Source: Daldinia sp. FL1419 (taxonomy: Eukaryota; Ascomycota; Sordariomycetes; Xylariales; Hypoxylaceae). Taken from it: a stretch of 64,000 nt of DNA. The stretch spans positions 310,001 to 374,000 of the forward strand of contig MU623355.1 in assembly GCA_025201765.1 (NCBI GenBank), read 5' to 3'. The first letter of the stretch is position 1. Every line of letters begins with the position of its first letter. The notes under the pieces are model-generated. The model worked only from the letters and a program-made list of their open reading frames with translations, searched no databases and was not told the origin of the DNA. Shown one piece after another: positions 22,402 through 33,983 of this stretch. Both the position numbers and the translations under genes were made by a program.

Positions 22402-23751
22402 AAATCTCTGCACATTACCCCTAAGCGCCGAACTCTTCTCCCAGGCTTTGCATCCCACAGAACCTCTCCTTGGAGTCGGCCTCTCAACCGGACACGTCCA
22501 ATGCTTTCGTTTACCTTCCGCCGACCGATCGACCGACGATGATGCCGACGTGAGCGTCCTGTCGGACGGTAAAGGCACCATTGACACCGTATGGAGAACC
22601 AAGAGGCACAAGGGTAGCTGTCGTACGCTGGCATTCAGTAATGACGGCTCAGGTTCGTGGACCAAATTTGTTATCGAAATTTAGTGGTATCGTGCTAACA
22701 TGCCAAACGGATAGCTCTATACTCGGCTGGTACTGATTACCTTCTTAAGCACTTTTCGCCCGTAACTGGTCAAGTAGCTTCCAAGATCGCCATCCCGTCC
22801 ACAAAATCGGTTCCGGATTCGCCCTCCTTACTACACGTTCTTTCGCCACAGACGCTCCTACTTGCGTGCGATTCGGGCGCTCTTCACCTTCTCGATTTAA
22901 GAGACGGCGCACTTGCCGCGTCAAAGCCGCAGCAGACGCATTTCCCACACGATGACTTCGTATCGAGCATTACCGCGCTTCCTCCGTCCGCCGAGAGCAC
23001 GAGTGGCTACAGCAAACAATGGATCTCTACGGGTGGAACGACCTTGGCCGTTACAGACCTGCGAAGAGGCGTATTAGTACGTAGCGACGACCAGGAGGAC
23101 GAACTTCTATGTACGGCCTTCATCCCAGGCATGGGTCCTAAGAAAAACCGCGATAACGGCGTCGTAGCGGTGGGAACTGGCACTGGGGTTCTTACTCTGT
23201 GGGACAAAGGAGCTTGGGATGATCAACAAGATCGTGTTGTTGTCGATTCCACAAAAGGGGGTGGCGAGAGCCTTGATTGTATTGTGCAGATTCCTGAGGG
23301 CGTAGCGAGAGGAAAGAAGGTAGCCGTCGGCCTGGGCGATGGTAACTTACGAATTGTCGACTTAGCGAAACGAGAGGTCGAAACTCACCTGCGCCACGAC
23401 GACATCGAGGCAGTAGTCGGCCTAGCTTTCGACTGTCAGGGTCGTATGATTAGCGGCGGAGGGCAGACGATAAAGATTTGGCAGGAAATGCCGTCGCTGG
23501 GGCATTTTGTTGACGATAGCGACGAGAGCAGCGAGACGGATGAATCGGATGACGACGATGATGACATAGACGAAGGCACAGCGACCGGGAATGGGACTAA
23601 GCGCCAGGCAAGCAACGACTCGAACGATAGTGACTCGGACAGCGATGAAGGAGCAAAGCGCGGTAAAAAGAAGAAACGGAAGGGTAAGGCGAATGTTGAC
23701 CTCGGTCCTCATGGGGCTCATGGGGTCTTAAAATTCAAGGGCTTAGACTAG
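22394..23751 (+). CDS. JIP5: WD-repeat protein Jip5 (WDR55 family)
   Basis: Exons are 22394-22652 and 22715-23751 (62-nt intron, GCTAAC branch, donor GTTCGT), giving 431 aa. A single beta-propeller begins MFENLCTLPLSAELFSQALHP and includes CRTLAFSNDGSALYSAGTD across the splice, then VAVGTGTGVLTLWD, VAVGLGDGNLRIVDL and GLAFDCQGRMISGGGQTIKIW. The C-terminus is an acidic Ser/Asp/Glu run and a Lys-rich stretch (KRGKKKKRKGK) typical of Jip5. The family is nucleolar and linked to ribosome biogenesis. The start was set at 22394; the frame continues upstream only from a TTG. Confidence 0.88.
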
Positions 23752-24260
23752 ACGCCGATTTGTGCGCTACATACGTGCTATTATAACAATTTCTCCTTAC
23801 CGAGATACCCAAATATTTACAAAACATTTCAACCGAATTTGGCGGTAATAGTACGAATAGCTATTGTCAAATATGTCATATAGCTACTACCTGAGCCCCT
23901 ATCGAGGTATCATAGGCTATAAAAGAAGTTCTACAACGCGGATTTGTTCGATATAATGTGGTAAATTTATACCTCTATTGGAGATAAGGCAATAAGGGAT
24001 AGATACCTCAGGACCTAGTCCCACATAAGGTAAGCTCCCGCCAAGCGATGATGTAAGGGGATGCATATAGTAAGTACCTAGGTACCTAACCCTGCTAGCC
24101 ATGCAAGGGAATTGATTATGGATCCGTACCTAGTCGCGATTCTCCCATCAGATACCCTTATCACCCCCCAAGAAATTCTTAACAAGGGAACCTCCAACTT
24201 TAATTTGTATTCTACTTTATAGGTTAGGTAGGTACTTTTAGCCATTAGTACCTCCTTTCA
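23752..24260. other. convergent spacer
   Basis: Spacer between the ends of JIP5 and the dehydratase gene with a few TAGGTACC words. Nothing else was seen. Confidence 0.55.
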
Positions 24261-25316
24261 TCATAGCGACGCAGCAACCCTTTCGGAAACAGGTAAATCT
24301 ACTCTCAACTTCATATCCTTGACTAGCTTCGCCCAAGCGACAGCGCCCCGGCTTGCTAATTCTCGAGGTACTATTTCATCCGTATCTGACATCCTTTGGC
24401 TGAAGAGCTCCATGCTTACCCAACCTTCGAACCCGAGGCCGTGGAAGATGGCACGCGATATCTGGGCGACGGGGAGATATGCGCCTCGCTCTTCTTCGCC
24501 GTAGAACAGCCTACAGTTTCGAGACCAACTCATCCGCGCGGGCTGTTCATCCTTGTAGAATTCGTGGCCTTCTACTAATGGTTCGGCAAGCCGCGCAGCA
24601 TCGACTACTTGGACATAAAACACCTTACTGACATCCACCGTCGCCACGAGCCGAGCTATGGACTCTTGCACGGCTTGGTCGCAATTCAGTGTGCAGCCCG
24701 TAGGCGAGGAAGGGTCAGCATAGATACGTCCAGCAATGTTAAACGTATCCAGGCAAAGTCCAAAATTAGGTCGATCCACGGCCTGTACTATGTCCCAGCT
24801 CTGTTCCCACAAGTCGCAACGAGTGCCCCAGCATAGAGCTTCGTAAACGAAGCGTATCGGCGGTTGTTGCGTGAGGCCCATGTCGGCTACCTTCCTAAGG
24901 TCGGCGACCGCGACATGAGGATCCTCTGACAATTCGGATGAAGGTAAAAAGCTAGATGGTATCTGCACGGTATCTGTACCAAGGACCCTCGCCAACTGAA
25001 ACCAGAACATAAGCTGTTCTATACGCTTAAGATGTGCTCGGCGATCTAGTAACCCTTCGTAATGCGCAAACGGCTGCAGACACACTATTGAGAGTCCCCT
25101 CTCGTGGCATAGCCTGCGAATTATCCGAGCCGCTTCGATTTCGTTGTCCGCCGTTGAGCTCCCGGGTAGCTTCCGGGCCAAGTCTAGAAGGTCCTCGTGG
25201 AAAAGCTCGATACCTCTATAGCCATATAACCTGGCCATATCTAGCTTGTGCGTGAGCGGATGGCCCGCACAGCAGCGCCCCAGGGACATGGACGTGATGG
25301 CTAGTTTGCAGGGCAT
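24261..25316 (-). CDS. 3-dehydroshikimate dehydratase (QA-4/QutC type)
   Basis: Converts 3-dehydroshikimate to protocatechuate in quinate/shikimate catabolism. Intronless, 351 aa, beginning MPCKLAITSMSLGRC, as in fungal enzymes of this family. It has the sugar-phosphate isomerase/epimerase TIM-barrel fold; the four expected metal ligands are Glu159 (VYEALCWG), Asp190 (LCLDTFNIAG), Gln236 (YVQVVDAA) and Glu303 (VSMELFSQ). Other cues are GYRGIELFHEDL and GLGFEGW. The other quinate genes (dehydroquinase, quinate dehydrogenase, permease, activator and repressor) are not next to it, unlike the usual qa/qut cluster. It may serve aromatic catabolism or a specialised pathway needing protocatechuate. 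Confidence 0.88.
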   Translation of the reverse strand: MPCKLAITSMSLGRCCAGHPLTHKLDMARLYGYRGIELFHEDLLDLARKLPGSSTADNEIEAARIIRRLCHERGLSIVCLQPFAHYEGLLDRRAHLKRIEQLMFWFQLARVLGTDTVQIPSSFLPSSELSEDPHVAVADLRKVADMGLTQQPPIRFVYEALCWGTRCDLWEQSWDIVQAVDRPNFGLCLDTFNIAGRIYADPSSPTGCTLNCDQAVQESIARLVATVDVSKVFYVQVVDAARLAEPLVEGHEFYKDEQPARMSWSRNCRLFYGEEERGAYLPVAQISRAIFHGLGFEGWVSMELFSQRMSDTDEIVPRELASRGAVAWAKLVKDMKLRVDLPVSERVAASL

Positions 25317-25407
25317 ACTGGTACGGTTAAGGTGAAGAGAAGATTGTTGGGCTACCGGTAAGAATTTCGAATGATCGAGCGATGGATAACCCGTCTTTGA
25401 TAGGAAT

Positions 25408-25641
25408 TTAAGTAAGACCGACTCTCGAGTAATTGTGGATCACGATTTCGACTTTAGGATTATGGGATTCTATGTAAGGGTCGTCACATCCGTCGACAAA
25501 CTCCCCGGCGTCTCCGAGTCGATTGTTAATAGCGGCCCCCTGCGTTATATGACATGGTACTTCCGAGGAGCTGAGTGACAAAGCCGCCTTCTCTAAAGTG
25601 AATAAGGAGTCGCATTCGAAACAGACCAAAGCCGTAGCCAT
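25408..25641 (-). CDS. possible small ORF (77 aa), unrecognised
   Basis: ATG-started frame with reasonable codon mix, 91 bp upstream of the dehydratase ATG and on the same strand. The product has four Cys (for example VCFECDSLF and VDGCDDP), no signal peptide and no motif I recognise. It could be a short gene, a long uORF in the dehydratase leader, or chance. No splice extension was found. Confidence 0.25.
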   Translation of the reverse strand: MATALVCFECDSLFTLEKAALSLSSSEVPCHITQGAAINNRLGDAGEFVDGCDDPYIESHNPKVEIVIHNYSRVGLT

Positions 25642-27403
25642 CTATTCAGGACAAATCGTCCATATAAGGTGGTTATGGTAAACGACTACCCAGGCAAGTA
25701 TCCTTTCGAGATAGCTGTTCTCAGCTTTTGTAGTTGACATCACGAACAATTTGTGGGGTTCTTAAACAATAATCAGCCATAGCCAAAGCAATTCCTTCCG
25801 TATTAGGATACTATGCAAGCCCCAGAGGCTGAAATGTTGTATATACATTTGCTTTACTTTAGATAGCTGCTACCTACGTAGCTTAGGAAGTATCTGACAC
25901 GTACCTACCTATCTAAGTTGACATGAGCATTAGACATAATGTCATTAAGTAATGCGCCACAAAAGTGATCAATGGCTACGGGCGAGACATGCCCCGAAAT
26001 TAAAGCAAACGGTCAACGGGTGATTACATATGACAAGCGGCAATCCAGAAATCTGTTTACATTGTCCGTTCGGCCGATCCTCGAAGTGGAACTCAAGCGT
26101 TGCGTGTTAGTCGGTCTCAATTATGGGAGGTGTTTAATTAAGATATAAAAGAAGGGTTTTTACCCAAAGTTGTGTAGTGATTTACTAGAATCAATGGGTA
26201 TAGCCCATGTTAATCGCTTGAAATCTACCTAAGCATATAGAATAAATGCTAAGAGGTCATCGTGTTTCACGCGAACCTGTCGTTCGCGAGGGTCAACTTA
26301 CACTGATGTTTCGCATAGTAACACTACGAACTGACTAGGTACTTGTCCACTTATCCATATATGCTACACAAACCGTCTTCGAAGATCCTACATTATATCG
26401 TACTATAATATCCTACACAGGTACATACGTGATTAGGTAGGGCGACGCACAACAGTGCCAGGAACATAAAAGTATATGTACATGTACCGTAACCCCTAGG
26501 CTCGGGGACCCGAGGCACTTATTTCTTATTAGATTTGAAGCCGGCATGAAAAGAGCATAGACAAATAGGGAACGATGCTTATTGTTATTACCTTTTGGTC
26601 TTCTCAGAGAAAAGATATTACTAAGATGCTAAAAAACTTGATATCCCTTGACCCAATATGAGAGAAATGTATGATGACATGTAAGAAAAGGAGCTATCCT
26701 TTTGTGAAGCCTTGCTAAATCTATGTCCTAGGCAGGTAAGTAACTTTGCAAAGTCTCTGTTGAGTCGAATGCGTAACAATAAACAGCATCCTATCATTAA
26801 ATTTCTAGCCTCGGGTATTTGTCAATTTGTAAATATTCGATCGAATACCTAAGAATGGCTGTTTGATGACTCGTACACTTAATATATAGCTGGGCGGATA
26901 TTCCTAGGTACCTACCTACCTCTTACCTGACCTTGTACCGTTACGGCCGTAGCCACTGGCTCTCAACTTCGGACTTAGGGAGTATGTCTTCGAACTGGCA
27001 ACAACTATATGAAGAAAATTCGGCCGCAAAGCGCAAAACGGCGGAAGGCGACAATCCGGAACTTAGCGCTGTTTGTCGGGGGGCACCTACGTCGGAGTCC
27101 TCGGTGATCTGGGCTGGGTATGTGTCTCGGGAGATTTAGAAGGTTTACCGAAGGAGGGGAGCTGAGACACAAAAAAAGAGCCGCCTTCCTAACGAGGCCT
27201 CTGCTATTATGCTCGTGGCAATCGCTGATGCCCGCAATTAACGCATATAATATATATATAGGGGGTTCACGCAAAGGTCTATGTCTTATGTACCTATATT
27301 AGCTACGTGCCTCGTTCGCGCAGGCGCTCACTCAAAGAAGGGGGTAGGGAAACAGATACTAGATAGCAGCCATATATCAACGCACGTCTAATAAATTCCT
27401 TAT

Positions 27404-27709
27404 AAAATCAATTAAGTTCTTTTACCACTGCATAAAAATATTAATAATTAATATTGTTTAATAAAATGCATTTTATATAACCTTTCTATCATATTTATAT
27501 ATTTTACAAAATATGTACAATAAAATTGTAAAAGAAAATATTAATTATTAATTATGGAATAGTTCTAAAGATTTGATTAATTGTGGAAATTATAACAATA
27601 TTGATAAAATATAGGAAAGTTGATAAAGTAATTAGCTCTTTTACCAACCATTCTTTCTATCAGATATATTAGACAAAAATTATCAGATAACAAAGAGCTA
27701 AAGTTGATT
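27404..27709. repeat. AT-rich island with imperfect inverted ends
   Basis: About 300 bp of very AT-rich sequence. The left end (AAATCAATTAAGTTCTTTTA) resembles the reverse complement of the right end (AAAGAGCTAAAGTTGATT). No convincing target duplication was seen. It could be a worn MITE-like insertion or simply AT-rich spacer. Confidence 0.3.
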
Positions 27710-28811
27710 AGCGTAGCCGGGGTTCGAATATTGAACGGAGGACGGGGGTTGATGCGATGGCGCTCTCCACTCTATTCATTTCTTATCTTCAGCCAGTCAG
27801 CGTTTATTATTTAGAGATTCAATCCTGTATGAGTTATCAGTCGCATTTTAATCAATTCAGCTCGCCAAGTTCACTGTCGAATTATAAACGATTAATTGAT
27901 TTCGTCATCACGCGCAAGATGAGATGAACCATCTATTATCGTAGTTTTTACGTTCTCATCCTATCTCATAATGAACTGCATCATCTCTAGAAGTGATTAA
28001 CCTAGGGGGAAGCATTGATCTTAAAGCTACATCCTAACCTAGGCACTATACATAAAGGATAAAGGGATACCTGGGCATCTACTCTCACCTAGGCTAGGTA
28101 TATTTCCTACCTTGGGTACCCAGGTTTAGATAGGCATAGTAGTATGTGTTTCCGCTGACTGATATCTTTGACAAACCATCACTTCGCATGGGCGCGGGAA
28201 TAGTCGAAAAATCTAGCCTCCAATTTTTCAGCTACACCCAAAAAAGAAAAAAAATTTAAGAGGCGCATTCCTTCAATCTCAGGCGGCCTACAGCAGACGA
28301 TGATATCGGTTAACCCCGCTAGACTTCTTGTCGGTACATTTTTTTGTTATTAGACCCAGACCGTGAGGTCAGAATTGGCTCTAGATACGCGCGGCGTGGT
28401 AAACGAGACCGAATAGGAACAAATCGTGATATCCATGATGATCCTTGCTGTTTACTAATGAAGAAGCCCTGCTCCTCGGTAACTTTAAGTTCCAGCGTTG
28501 GTAGCTTAATATTTTATAGGTAGCCTTCATTCCGCACCCAGCAAAGTCCGTAAAGAATTTTTGCATCACTAGAATTTGTTCAATATCCGATCACATATCC
28601 GGTTCCAAGCTTCCGAACATATGTTTAACCAGATTGATGAGCTTCTCGACGACGAGCTGTAATTATAGCGGAGAAACTAAACTGGAAGACAAAGTTTTCA
28701 CAAGACTCGTATCATACACCTTGGCTACTCAAGCAATATCTTGGTATCTACATACCTCGAGTTTCACTTGGAATACTCTCCCGTCCTCGACCCATACCCA
28801 CCTTGGGAAAA

Positions 28812-30897
28812 ATGGACGAAGATCAGGGTCCGTCCCAAATTGTGCCCGAGCACGAATCAAAGAAGACTCTAAGAGGTCGACTTAATAGTGTCCGGAAGAC
28901 GTTTTTTACGAAACAAGGACTCGTGGGCGACTACGACTACGCCTTTCTTCTTAGGCCAAACCTGCCATTTATGAAGAGGTCGCGACAGGCTTCACCTTTC
29001 TTCGGTCTCAACGATAAGATGCCAGTCGTTTTGGCATTCGTCCTCGGGCTCCAACATGCTCTGGCGATGTTGGCCGGAATCATCACACCACCAATCCTTA
29101 TGTCAGGGTCAACCGGCGTAAACTTTTCCATCGACATGCAGCAATATCTAGTTTCTACGGCCTTGATAGTATCCGGTATACTATCCATGATCCAGATCAC
29201 CAGATTTCACATTTACAAGACGCCGTAAGTGGCCCCCGCGTTTTATGATATCGCGACTATCCGCTTTTCTACATTTACATATATTAGGACTTACCGGTGT
29301 ACGCAGATATTTTATTGGAACGGGACTTATTTCTGTCGTCGGAATCTCGTTTTCCATCATTCCCGTCGCTCAGGGGGCGTTCGCGCAGATGTACGCCAAC
29401 GGCTTCTGCCCGACAGACGAGGCCGGTACGAAGCTACCTTGCCCCGATGCTTATGGTGCGCTTCTCGGAACCGCAGCAGTTTGCGCCCTTATCGAGGTGC
29501 TCATCGCCTTCATACCGCCTAGCATCATGCTAAGAATATTTCCTCCCATCGTTACCGGCCCTACAGTGATGGTAAAGCCTAACGTCCTTCCAGGCTAGGT
29601 ATTTTGCTAACTTTCTAAAGTTGATAGGTATTAGCCTCATAGAAACCGGTTTCAAAAATTGGGCAGGAGGTAGCGGACCCTGTGCGGACGCCAGTCATTC
29701 TGCGTTTTTCGATGTCTGTCCAAATGTTGGCGCTCCTCACGCCTTACCGTGGGGGTCGCCAGAATATCTCGGTAGGTGACGATGGTCTCAGGCAGAGAAA
29801 GTATTTCGATATATTGATACGCTGTGTCACTAGGTCTTGGCTTCTCCGTCTTCCTTACAGTCATTCTGTGCGAACGTTTTGGAGCTCCGATCATGAAGTC
29901 TACGAGTGTCATAATTGGTCTTCTCGTTGGCTGCATTATAGCGGCTGCGACGGGCTACTTTGACCGTTCGGGAATCGATGTCGCCCCTGTCGCCTCTTTC
30001 GTATGGGTGCACACATTCAAGCTTACAGTGTACGGCCCCTTAGTTTTACCAGTGCTGGCAGTTTTTATCATTTGCGCGTGCGAATCGATCGGTGATATTA
30101 CAGCCACATGTGACGTGTCGCGCCTCGAAGTGGAAGGCAGAACATACGAATCCCGAATCCAAGGCGGAGTGCTAGCTGATGGCTTAAACGGTATCCTCGC
30201 TGCTCTTATGACGATTACGCCCATGTCTACTTTTGCGCAAAATAATGGGGTTATCGCCCTTACGCGCTGCGCAAATCGGACGGCCGGATACTGCTGCTGG
30301 TATGTTTTCCCGAACCTCTTTAGTCTCGATGCTTACCATTACATATGAAAAGCTTCTTCTTAATAATAATGGGCATATTTGCCAAATTTGCGGCTGCTCT
30401 TGTGGCTATACCTTCTCCCGTCCTCGGCGGCATGACTACATTCCTATTTTGCGCAGTGGCCGTATCGGGCATAGCAATTATAACGAGAGGGGTCCCGTTT
30501 ACCCGCCGGAATAGATTTATCCTGACTGCCGGGTTATCGATCGGATACGGAGGTTAGTTTTTGCTCTATCACCCTTTTACTCTCCTATGGGTGTATGCTA
30601 ATAAGCGTAAATAAAATAGCGACGTTGGTACCGACTTATTTTGAGAATGTCTTTAGCTATAGCGGCGATAATAAGAGCCTCCAAGGATTTCTAGATGCCA
30701 TCGTTTTAGTCATGGAAACAGGTTTTACCGTTACCGCATTCGTCTGCATCATCCTCAATCTCGCGCTGGAAGAGGAGATAGAAGAGACGGACGAGAAGTT
30801 GGTGGCGGCGGAAGAGCCCGTGGCATCCAAAGGTATAATTAATAACCGACAGAGTTTAGATAGCAGAAGTGTTTCGGGTCGCGAGAAGCTGGTATGA
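28812..30897 (+). CDS. purine/uric acid-xanthine permease (UapA/UapC type, NAT/NCS2 family)
   Basis: Plasma-membrane proton symporter for xanthine, uric acid or related purines. Six exons: 28812-29224, 29307-29571, 29621-29771, 29834-30299, 30353-30552 and 30620-30897 (introns 82, 49, 62, 53 and 67 nt), giving 590 aa. The N-terminus has GDYDYAFLLRPNLPF; the core has LGLQHALAMLAG. The substrate motifs are ACESIGDITAT with Glu360 and the NAT signature QNNGVIALTR at 412-421, matching the functional Glu and Gln of Aspergillus UapA. A charged C-tail (EEEIEETDEK) fits the region used for endocytic control. The start was set at the ATG at 28812; the frame before it begins with TTG. For intron 1 the acceptor at 29306 gives the conserved KTPYFIGTGL. 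Confidence 0.92.
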
Positions 30898-31619
30898 TTA
30901 TCATCATCGTATAGGGCGCGGCTAATATCTAAATACCTTAGTAGGTATCAGTATTCTCGTTCTATGTGAATGAACATTTACTCAGGTGTCTTGGATATGC
31001 CTACCCCACGTGCATAAAATCTTAGTTAATACATCTGAAGAATGCCCATTTTTCCAGCCAACATGAAGTAAGCTACACGTATTAGGTACCTATATTCTAC
31101 CAAGTGCATGCAGGTAAGCATGTATCATAGGTTGTTTGGCCATGGGTGTACCTGTTTGCAAGAGTGTATACATAGTAGTAGATAGGTACTTGCATAGATG
31201 TTAAGTACTTGGTAGTTACAATACTTACTAACTATGTAATTACATGTGTGGATGGATTTTCGCCTGGCAGTTGGAACATTTTGGCATTAGTACCTAGGTA
31301 CCTACCTAAGTAGAGGTTAGTACCTTTTACATGTAGGGTATGGAGGTAGGTGCTCCCGAGTTGTGGAACTGATGGAAGGACCCCTCTAAATCGGTGTACC
31401 GGGAAAACGGATGAGCCGAACTTTCATTTTCTCGTCAATGATTACTAGTTCATATCAAATCATTCTACCCCACGATCTACAATTTACGATACGATTCACG
31501 GTCCACGATTCCACCTCTTCGTTTACGTGCAGCATTGACTCATCTACTTGTACGTTCGGGTCCCAATGCGCGCAGCTATCCCTTGACCAACACAATTGGC
31601 GACATGAGCTGCAGTCAGT
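30898..31619. other. spacer between permease and COX10
   Basis: No gene seen. TAGGTACC-type motifs are frequent from about 31080 to 31350. The COX10 promoter should lie in this 720-bp spacer. Confidence 0.55.
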
Positions 31620-33116
31620 ATGCGCGTACGGCCTCCTGAATATCTGCTTCGCCTTTCCAGTCTCGGTAATGTCTGCTGGCGGTGCAGTCAACGTCTGAGC
31701 TATGCGAACCCACACTTTACGAGGGCCTTTGCTCATGCCGCCCCCATATCGCCAAAACAGCAGTCTCGGTTAAAGGCTGGATACTTCTTGTCCAACAAAA
31801 TTCTACCTCGACTTCAGGACAGCTCTTTTCCGGTCTCTACCACCCCCGACGAGACTATCAAGACCGCCGCCGCGAACCAACACCTCCCTCACCGGCGCCG
31901 TCAAGCAGCGAAGCGCCGCCCTGCTAATATACCTGATTCCTCGGCCCCGCCGACTGATGCTGAGACTCCTCTCCCTCAAGATGCCTCATCTGCCCTCACG
32001 ACAGCGTCTACGAGGCACCCCGCTAACTCTCTTCGACGACAGCTGTCCCTCCTTCTGTCCTTATCGAAGCCTCGCCTTACTGTCCTAGTAGTTCTCACAG
32101 CTATGGCCCCCTATGCGCTGTACCCTGTTCCGGCCTTTCTCTCTCCATCCGTTGGTCTAGATACGCCCTCACTGTCGCCCTTGACGCTGACATTTCTCAC
32201 GACTGGTACTGCTCTCTGCTCCGCTAGCGCGAACGCTCTCAACATGCTATACGAACAGGCTTGGGACGCCAAGATGACGCGCACACGGAATCGCCCTCTC
32301 GTTCGGGGTCTCTTATCTGAACGTAGGGCTCTAGTATTTGCTGTTCTTGCTGCTATCACCGGTGTCGGTAGCCTTTACTTCGGAGTAAATCCTACAGTCG
32401 CATTTCTTGGTGCTGCCAATATTGCGCTTTACGCTGGAGTTTACACACCGATGAAGCGCGTGTCGTGGCTTAATACTTGGGTCGGGGCGGTCATTGGGGG
32501 TATACCGCCGCTTATGGGCTGGGCTGCGGCGGCCGGCGAGTCTGCTACAGGGGACGGATCGTTCCGCGAGCTCCTTTTCACGGCGGACGCCATCGGCGGT
32601 TGGTTGTTCGCCGCGCTTCTCTTCGCCTGGCAATTTCCCCATTTTATGGCATTGTCGTGGCCTATAAGAGAAGAATACAAAGCAGTAGGCTACAGGATGC
32701 TGTGCTGGATCAATCCTGCCCGCAACGGGCGCGTAGCGCTAAGGTACAGCCTGTTATTCCTCCCGCTGTCTATCGGCCTCTGCGTCGTAGGAGTTACGGA
32801 GTGGAGCTTCGCTGTGACTAGTCTACCAGTCAATTTCTGGCTGGCGCGGGAAGCGGTACGCTTTTGGCAACACGAAGGCTTCAAAGGTAGCGCGCGGGGA
32901 TTATTTTGGGCTAGCGTTTGGCACCTGCCAGTTATCATGGTGCTAGCTTTAGTTCAGAAGAAAGGGATGTGGGGGCGGGTTTGGATGAGTATTGTCGGAG
33001 AGCCAGATATCGAGGACGAGGAATACGAGGAGTCGATGGTAGACCAAATCGACCAAGAAGCCGAGCTCGCTGAAAGTGGGACCACAAAAATTGTGCCTCC
33101 CAGAGGGTCGAAATGA
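31620..33116 (+). CDS. COX10: protohaem IX farnesyltransferase, mitochondrial (haem O synthase)
   Basis: Transfers a farnesyl group to haem B to make haem O, the precursor of haem A in cytochrome c oxidase; an inner-mitochondrial-membrane enzyme. Intronless, 498 aa. The N-terminal 140 residues are rich in Arg/Ser and lack acidic clusters early, as in a matrix-targeting signal. The UbiA prenyltransferase core starts at SLSKPRLTVLVVLTAMAPY; the first Asp-rich motif lies in NMLYEQAWDAKMTRTRNRPL (about 208-227), followed by YTPMKRVSWLNTWVGAVIGGIPPLMGW and FAWQFPHFMALSW. About nine hydrophobic helices are visible. The C-tail is acidic. The ATG at 31620 is the first in frame. Confidence 0.94.
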   Translation: MRVRPPEYLLRLSSLGNVCWRCSQRLSYANPHFTRAFAHAAPISPKQQSRLKAGYFLSNKILPRLQDSSFPVSTTPDETIKTAAANQHLPHRRRQAAKRRPANIPDSSAPPTDAETPLPQDASSALTTASTRHPANSLRRQLSLLLSLSKPRLTVLVVLTAMAPYALYPVPAFLSPSVGLDTPSLSPLTLTFLTTGTALCSASANALNMLYEQAWDAKMTRTRNRPLVRGLLSERRALVFAVLAAITGVGSLYFGVNPTVAFLGAANIALYAGVYTPMKRVSWLNTWVGAVIGGIPPLMGWAAAAGESATGDGSFRELLFTADAIGGWLFAALLFAWQFPHFMALSWPIREEYKAVGYRMLCWINPARNGRVALRYSLLFLPLSIGLCVVGVTEWSFAVTSLPVNFWLAREAVRFWQHEGFKGSARGLFWASVWHLPVIMVLALVQKKGMWGRVWMSIVGEPDIEDEEYEESMVDQIDQEAELAESGTTKIVPPRGSK

Positions 33117-33983
33117 GGTGACATCCAGGTCGGATATCTGCAGATCTAAATTCAAACGGCGACCTAAAACGATTCGAAGAATAATATGTAACATACTTTG
33201 TCGAACATAAGAGGCTTTCCAGACAAGTCACGTTGCGCTGCCCGCGTGTGTGTACAATCGGCACGGATCCAGGATAATCAATCACTCGAACCAAGGCATG
33301 GGACGGATGCTACAATTCCCACAACTCCCCGCATAGTTGAACGATTTAATAATTAATCTCGTGTTGGGCCATACCCAGGAACTCCATGAGCTCAGCCTAT
33401 AAATCACCCCTAATCCTGTGGTATCTATGCAATAAAGATCTAGTATACAGTGCAATGGATAGTCATAAAATTTCCGGCGCACAAATGCAGTCATTAGCTG
33501 GTAGGTTAATATCTCGGCCCCAGCAAGCCCAAGCCCCTCCGAATTTTTGATCTGCGATGGAAAAGGGAGAATCATTATTCCCCCAAGCAATTATAAAGGA
33601 GCGTAAACTCGTTCTTTTAGCAGTCCAATCTTCATCCACTTCACTTTCCGTAGTAACCCTATACCGCCTAGCATCTTCCTCGCAATGACGACCTGCTCGC
33701 CGGCAGTTCCCTCATCCGCCCACCCTCCTTTATATTCCAAAACTCGCCGTGCAATGCTTACGCCGTGAACGCCTAGGTAGTAGATAAAAAGGAAAGTAAA
33801 TAAGTAGCGCGACAAGACACAGAACAGTGTCTAGATCCGCTAGAAAGTCGTCAGTCCGATTTTTGTAGTTTGAGAAGCCGTAAATGAGCGTCGACGAGTT
33901 TCAAGGTAGAAGATCAATAGCGAGCGGATAGTTGAAATCGAAAATTATAAATATCGACCTTGGTGACACTACTATGCCGTGTT
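33117..33983. other. convergent spacer
   Basis: Spacer between the ends of COX10 and the Myb-like gene. A 74-codon frame at 33591-33815 has no support from composition or motif. Nothing else was seen. Confidence 0.5.

Larger units (their letters stand above)
25317..28811. other. 3.5-kb gene-poor spacer
   Basis: No confidently supported gene. It holds one 77-codon ORF upstream of the dehydratase, TAGGTA motifs (25870-25920, 26905-26925, 28040-28130) and an AT-rich island at about 27400-27710 with weak inverted ends. Confidence 0.55.

Noticed and set aside
27711..27735. B-box-like GGTTCGAAT suggesting a tRNA
   Set aside because: No A box at the right distance, no acceptor-stem pairing and no anticodon arm could be drawn.
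33591..33815. 74-codon minus-strand frame with a hydrophobic start
   Set aside because: It lies in the convergent spacer, has no recognisable motif or splice partner, and its composition is like the spacer.
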